Assembly (NCBI GenBank): GCA_029204045.2
Contig: CM055061.1
Coordinates: 46,462,977-46,526,976 of the forward strand
Direction of reading: 5' to 3'
From: Tillandsia leiboldiana
Taxonomy: Eukaryota > Streptophyta > Magnoliopsida > Poales > Bromeliaceae
Length of the DNA: 64,000 nt
Position 1 is the first letter of the stretch; the number at the start of each line of letters is the position of its first letter. A program made the translations under genes and the position numbers. Shown piece after piece: positions 59,786 through 64,000 of this stretch. Below the pieces are notes generated by a model. The model did no database searches and was not told the DNA's origin. It saw only the letters and a list, made by a program, of their open reading frames with translations.

Positions 59786-59935
59786 GACCTACAGACGCAC
59801 CGAAATTAAATCCCCCTTTTTTCCTCGCACACTCACGATTACTGTACCTACACCTTGGTTATCTCATGTTCAATTTGCTTGTGGCATCATGCACTGTGGA
59901 TGTTGGTTACTGACTACTGTGGTTAAAGTTGTTTT

Positions 59936-59947
59936 TCTCTGATACCA
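59936..59947 (-). other. Primer-binding site of element D
   Basis: TCTCTGATACCA is the reverse complement of TGGTATCAGAGA, 7 bases from the LTR end. The leader 59786-59935 contains no other feature I can identify. Confidence 0.9.
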
Positions 59948-59954
59948 TTTAATC

Positions 59955-62900
59955 TGTCACGCCCCGGGGGTTTTTAGGTAAAGATAAGCGAAAAAAGCGT
60001 ACATATTTTTTTTTCTTTATGAATAAGTATCGACCTCCCCCAGTGCCTGTCAGACCCGCCACATATACAAATTCACTCTTCAATCGGATAAAGTCTCCTT
60101 TGTATATGCACGGCGTCACGATTACAACAACGACAATAACATCATTCTTCATAAAATCTTTAACCACACAGTCACAGATACCAGTACGAGAGTGTAAAAA
60201 CATTCAATCACATTAAGGGAAACCTACAAGTTTGCAAACGGAGTCCACTCGACTCCCATTCCTTTAAAACGTCTACACATTCACCGTAAGGCGGCTACAT
60301 CATTTTGAAAGGATAAATCCATAGGTTTACAAAGCAGTGCCCACACGACACTTGGTTTTGGAAAACATTTTCGAAACCCCTTTTTGTTCAGTATAAAACA
60401 CGCCGCATATAAGTCGTTGAGAATCATTATAAAGATCACATCACAGAAACAGTCTCTCGATCCAACATCCACAACAATCCACAATCAAGCAATTGAGAAC
60501 TTAAACTTCGATAACAAAAGATGAGATAACCCAAGCAAGAGAAATTGGAATAAACCTCATACAACTAATGTTCTTTAATCGCTGCCTCACCGTCGTCCCG
60601 ACTACTACACCTAGTCAAACCTGTCACGAAGTGGGTAAAGTCAGTGACAAATAAAGTAGATGTATCAACAATAAACAATAACTTTAAAATAAATACTCTG
60701 CACCGGAACCTTTCGCTCTCCCTCATCATGAGTTCACTTTATCTGATTTAATGACACCATCACGTCAGGGTAGTCGACGATCTCCCCACGTGACACTTAT
60801 GATGCTTTTTACCCCCTCACGATGCATGAGCGACTTGTTTAGCTATCGTGAAGAGGTCCCTACCCTACACACGTGGGGCACACGGGTCATTCAGACCACT
60901 CCTCCGGAAAAGTACACCCATGCGGAGGCCAATCCGCCTGTGTACGTGCAGCATCCAAAACTGGTTTGCCGAAGTCGGCGTAAATTAAGCACCGCGACAC
61001 TTGGTCGCCACAAATATCAACAAGAGAACGACACATAATAATGCGAAAGGTTAATTCACTAGAAAACACCTCATCTACTTCATTAAACAGATTAGTACGA
61101 GCTTTTAGACGATACACTGCACACAATGCACTTACAGCACTTGTTGCATAAGAACCCACCTGGAATGAAGATAACTGACCGCGCCCGCGACCCTCCTAAG
61201 CAAATCAGAACTCCTCGCGGCCTACTAAAATATCCAAGAGCACAAATTAACACCTTACTCTAATCAGGTAAAATCAGTGGTCCCAACCACTGTAACATTA
61301 AACCCACAAAAATCGAAACCACTGTGCCTAGAGGACCGCGTCGTCAATCAAAAACCCAACAAGTCAAAATCGTCAAGTAAAACCGAAAATTCAGATCAAA
61401 CCGGTAAAATCCATGGCTAACAACAACCGGACCGCAACTATTTCATCGCGACTCCATCGGAACCCAAAACCGCTAACAGAAAATCGACCAAACCCAATTC
61501 TCAACCGGTAGCCGACTCGGGATGTCAATGGTTAAACCAAGAAGACCCCGACAGTTAAAATGATAAGGAAAAGACCCGACAGCGCGAAATGGTGACCAAA
61601 AAGATCCCAAGTAGCCATGCCAGGAAAACCGCGGAAATCGTGATCCCAACGGCGAAAACGGCGCTCAAAACGGTGGAAAAACGGACCAAAACGGAGCTAC
61701 CGAACTTCCGGCTAACGGGTGGTGCACGGAGCAAGTGTGGGCCGGGTCTGCGGCGTCGGGCGGCCGCGCGGCGTCCGCCGGGCTCACACAGGAGGCGTGC
61801 ACCTAGGCGGGATGGGCCGGGCCGCGCACGGTGCTAGCGCGCGCCGGGTCCATGCCTTCCGGGTGCGGAGATGTGCGCCGGGTGCACGCCTAGAGCGTGC
61901 ACCGCGCACCAGGAATGCAGGCCGGCGCACGGATGCGTGCACCGGGTCTGCGCCTCCGCACTCCGGGGGCGTGCGCCGGGTGCACGCTTCGGCCGTGGAC
62001 CGCGGTGGGTGGAGTCCGTACGGGATGAACAGTAGCTTCCCGTTTCGCGGTTTCTTCTCCGTTTTCGCTCCCGTGCGACTCCGGCGACGACCCCGCGAAC
62101 ATGGCAATGGCGGCGGCGGCCTTTTGTTTAACAACGGCGGCGGCGGCCTCCCGTTAACCTCCCCATGTTCCGACGAAACACCCACAAAAACCCCCGAACA
62201 ACCCGCGGTAAATCTAACGACTAAACCCTTGATCGGCGAACAACCAAAACATCGATCAGATACCCGATCACAAGACCGATTGAAAACCACCGATTAACCC
62301 GATCAAGAACAAGAAGAAAACATTGATCAAAACCAAAATCGAAAACCCGTGATCAATGTACCGAATAAGTTGATCTTAAAAGAACACGAAAAACCCCCGA
62401 TTAATTCAACAAAAAGAGATAACGGTCACTAACCTCGATCTATCGGGATTAAAGAATCGATCTTGTTCCTTCGCGGCGTTGGGGATCCAGATCCGCTCCC
62501 CGTGGATGATAGCGTCTCGTTCTCCGGTCTCTGGCACGTCAATCGGGGCGATCGGGTCCCTCCGCTTTCTCCTTTTTCTTTCCTTCCTTTCTCCTCCGGT
62601 TAGGGTTCTCTTTTCTTTTCTCTTCTCCGAACTAGGGTTTTATTTTTGGTCTTCGGTACGCACGAGAGGGAAGGGTTTGAGGAGACGATCCTTTAAAACT
62701 AGGGTTTTCCTTTCGGTAACCGGGGTTTAATTATTCTTTTATTATTAATCTATTTTATTTTATTTTATTTTATCCTTTTTCATACGTACGTAAATATGAA
62801 AAAACTCATACATTCGGATATTTATTATTTAACAATAAATATCTATTCCCACGAGATAATTTCAAGATTCCTCGAAAAGCGTGTTAGATCTTTAGCACGG

Positions 62901-63429
62901 ATTCCGATGCACATTACGGTTACCGCGATCCTAACAACCCATTTTCTTGGTACATACCGTAGAAATCCACATCGGGTATTAAATCTTTAATTTTTATTAT
63001 TATTCCATAAAGATAATCCCTTAGAGATAATCCTTAGAGATAATCCCTTATCCGGTATTTCGAAGATCTTTTAAATCCCACGTACGAAACCCAAAATTCC
63101 GCTAAGAGGGATTCTCCAACCAACTTCTTGATAGGAGTGTCACCTAAGCAACGTATCTAAAATGTCCAGCACGGATTTCGGTGCACCATGGTCTTAACGG
63201 GTTCGACTTATCCCATCCTACCCGTTAACACAAAAGACCCATTCCAGGAGATCCGTAAGTCGGATTTCAGATCCGATTGCACCGCCGTTCATCATTTTTC
63301 GAGCTCTACCACCGAAAAATACCCGTACCGTGTGTTAGTCAATTCAGGAGCACTCGATAATTTAATTTCCTCTAACTTATACTCTATTAGCAGGAGGGTA
63401 AAAATTACTAGAAAAGTCATGTCATTACA
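59955..63429 (-). repeat. 5' LTR of element D (left end certain, right end tentative)
   Basis: The left end TGTCACGCCCCGGGGG is certain. The right end is placed at CATTACA (63423-63429; minus-strand start TGTAATGAC) because U3-like sequence and a repeated block (around 62893-62935 and 63160-63215) continue to there; no second LTR is available to confirm it. Contents: AT-rich stretch, GC-rich block 61710-62160, and a TTTTA repeat near 62753-62772. The LTR abuts the helicase gene. No gene of its own. Confidence 0.72.
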
Positions 63430-63505
63430 GCAACTGATTGTTTGAAACTGTTTGATAATGTTTAGTTATTGCCAACTTCCAGGTTAATCGGAAACTATTT
63501 GATAA

Positions 63506-63532
63506 TGGATCTCCAAGGCTTCAGCTCGACAC
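63506..63532 (+). pseudogene. Helicase exon remnant (WISKASAR)
   Basis: WISKASARH is read here. In plant DHX36-like DExH helicases WISKASA(R/N) is followed directly by the motif VI segment QRRGRAGR. Here the next codons do not match and reach a stop, and the codons before are TGA TAA. It is in the right order and strand for the exon at 63652. Nine codons are short, so chance cannot be fully excluded. Confidence 0.45.
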
Positions 63533-63651
63533 TATGTCTTACTACTATCTTTTCATTTTGAGTCTTAGGTCTCCTGTACATACATAGAGCAGAAACTTTG
63601 TACTGAAATTAGATAATTGAAAGTGGTTCGTTGAGTTTGTTCAATATGTGG

Positions 63652-63828
63652 TCCGGAGAGTGTTACCATCTTTATCCACGATGTGTATATGAAGCATTTG
63701 TTGATTACCAACTGCCAGAGCTTTTAAGAACCCCGTTACAGTCTCTCTGTTTGCAAATAAAAAGTTTGCGGCTTGGAAGCATCTCGGAATTTTTATCTAG
63801 AGCATTACAATCACCAGAATCACTATCG
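63652..63828 (+). CDS. DExH-box RNA helicase, exon (start of the region after motif VI)
   Basis: The reading SGECYHLYPRCVYEAFVDYQ...LPELLRTPLQSLCLQIKSL...LGSISEFLSRALQSPESLS matches plant DHX36-like helicases (Arabidopsis DExH3 group) in the segment after motif VI, where the winged-helix and HA2 domains begin. These enzymes unwind RNA and G-quadruplexes using ATP. The exon ends at a codon boundary followed by GT. Its 5' edge is odd: where an acceptor AG is expected just before TCCGGA, the genome has GG (63650-63651) after a good pyrimidine-rich stretch, and the QRRGRAGR motif is missing upstream. So this may be a pseudogene or a truncated copy. The insertion of element D lies about 220 bases upstream. 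Confidence 0.82.
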
Positions 63829-63917
63829 GTATCTAGTTCCTTAGTTACTTTCGTACTTCTTTATATCCGACTTAATGGTCCAATTAATTGAACATGTAGT
63901 CCACTTAATCATTGCAG
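63829..63917 (+). other. Intron in the helicase gene (89 bp)
   Basis: GTATCT...TTGCAG, phase 0. Removing it restores the family sequence SPESLS-VQNAIEYL exactly. Confidence 0.88.
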
Positions 63918-64000
63918 GTACAAAATGCCATTGAATATCTAAAAATAATAGGTGCACTAGATGAGAATGAGGAGTTAACTCTTCTAGGTACTGTAATTCT
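63918..64000 (+). CDS. DExH-box RNA helicase, next exon (runs off the window)
   Basis: VQNAIEYLKIIGALDENEEL followed by TLLGTVI continues the helicase HA2 region; family members read VQNAIE.LK.IGALDENE.LT.LG at this point. No stop occurs before the window ends at 64000. This is the only host gene visible, and it marks the border of the retrotransposon cluster. Confidence 0.88.

Noticed and set aside
63188..63445. Protease-like reading VLVNSGALDNLISS on the plus strand
   Set aside because: It resembles a gypsy protease active site with Asp replaced by Asn, but it lies in what looks like U3 of the minus-strand D LTR and has no flanking gag or pol on that strand. Probably chance; a profile search would decide.

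Overview
This window is plant nuclear DNA made almost entirely of nested LTR retrotransposons. The evidence is several Ty3/gypsy elements whose primer-binding sites match the 3' end of plant initiator tRNA-Met (TGGTATCAGAGC), one of them with a chromodomain-type integrase tail; Ty1/copia pieces with Sirevirus-like features; and, at the right edge, two exons of a plant DExH-box RNA helicase gene separated by a GT-AG intron. The species cannot be told from the sequence. I see no rRNA or tRNA gene, no CRISPR array and no bacterial-type operon.

Layout. 1-9107: gypsy element E1 (right-hand part of its 5' LTR, a 2.5 kb decayed interior, a 4.56 kb 3' LTR), inserted into a copia pol gene whose end survives at 9108-9746. 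9747-11350: copia polypurine tract and LTR-like sequence. 11351-28120: a short ORF of about 179 codons cut into three pieces by two later insertions, each with a clean 5-bp target duplication: minus-strand gypsy element A (11489-26429, TTGTT) and solo copia LTR G (26629-27907, CTACC). Element A itself carries solo gypsy LTR E3 (13537-17489, TAAAC). 28649-28856: a scrap (F) of an A-like element. 28857-39049: gypsy element E2, with 5.06 kb LTRs around an interior of only 673 bp; its 3' LTR is cut by gypsy element B (39050-45279), which runs into a 100-N scaffold gap (45280-45379). 45380-46359: right end of a copia LTR (H). 46362-58267: minus-strand gypsy DNA of family C in an interior-LTR-interior-LTR arrangement. 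58268-63429: minus-strand gypsy element D with the only long intact gag ORF (463 codons) and a long LTR. 63430-64000: degraded or partial helicase gene.

Function. No element shows a complete gag-pol. A, C and B share reduced interiors, and A and C share the same RNase H deletion, so they look like a non-autonomous family copied in trans. E1 lacks the integrase catalytic core and E2 has no coding interior. The LTRs carry recognisable promoters (G-box arrays plus TATA boxes in B and C) and several conserved foldback sequences.

Most unusual signal. A foldback module has an invariant 16-nt loop (TGTTCTTGTTTGATWG) carried on stems whose sequences differ between copies but stay complementary. It occurs twice in each E2 LTR, three times in the B 5' LTR and once in the B interior, eight copies in all. 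I do not recognise it as a described family.
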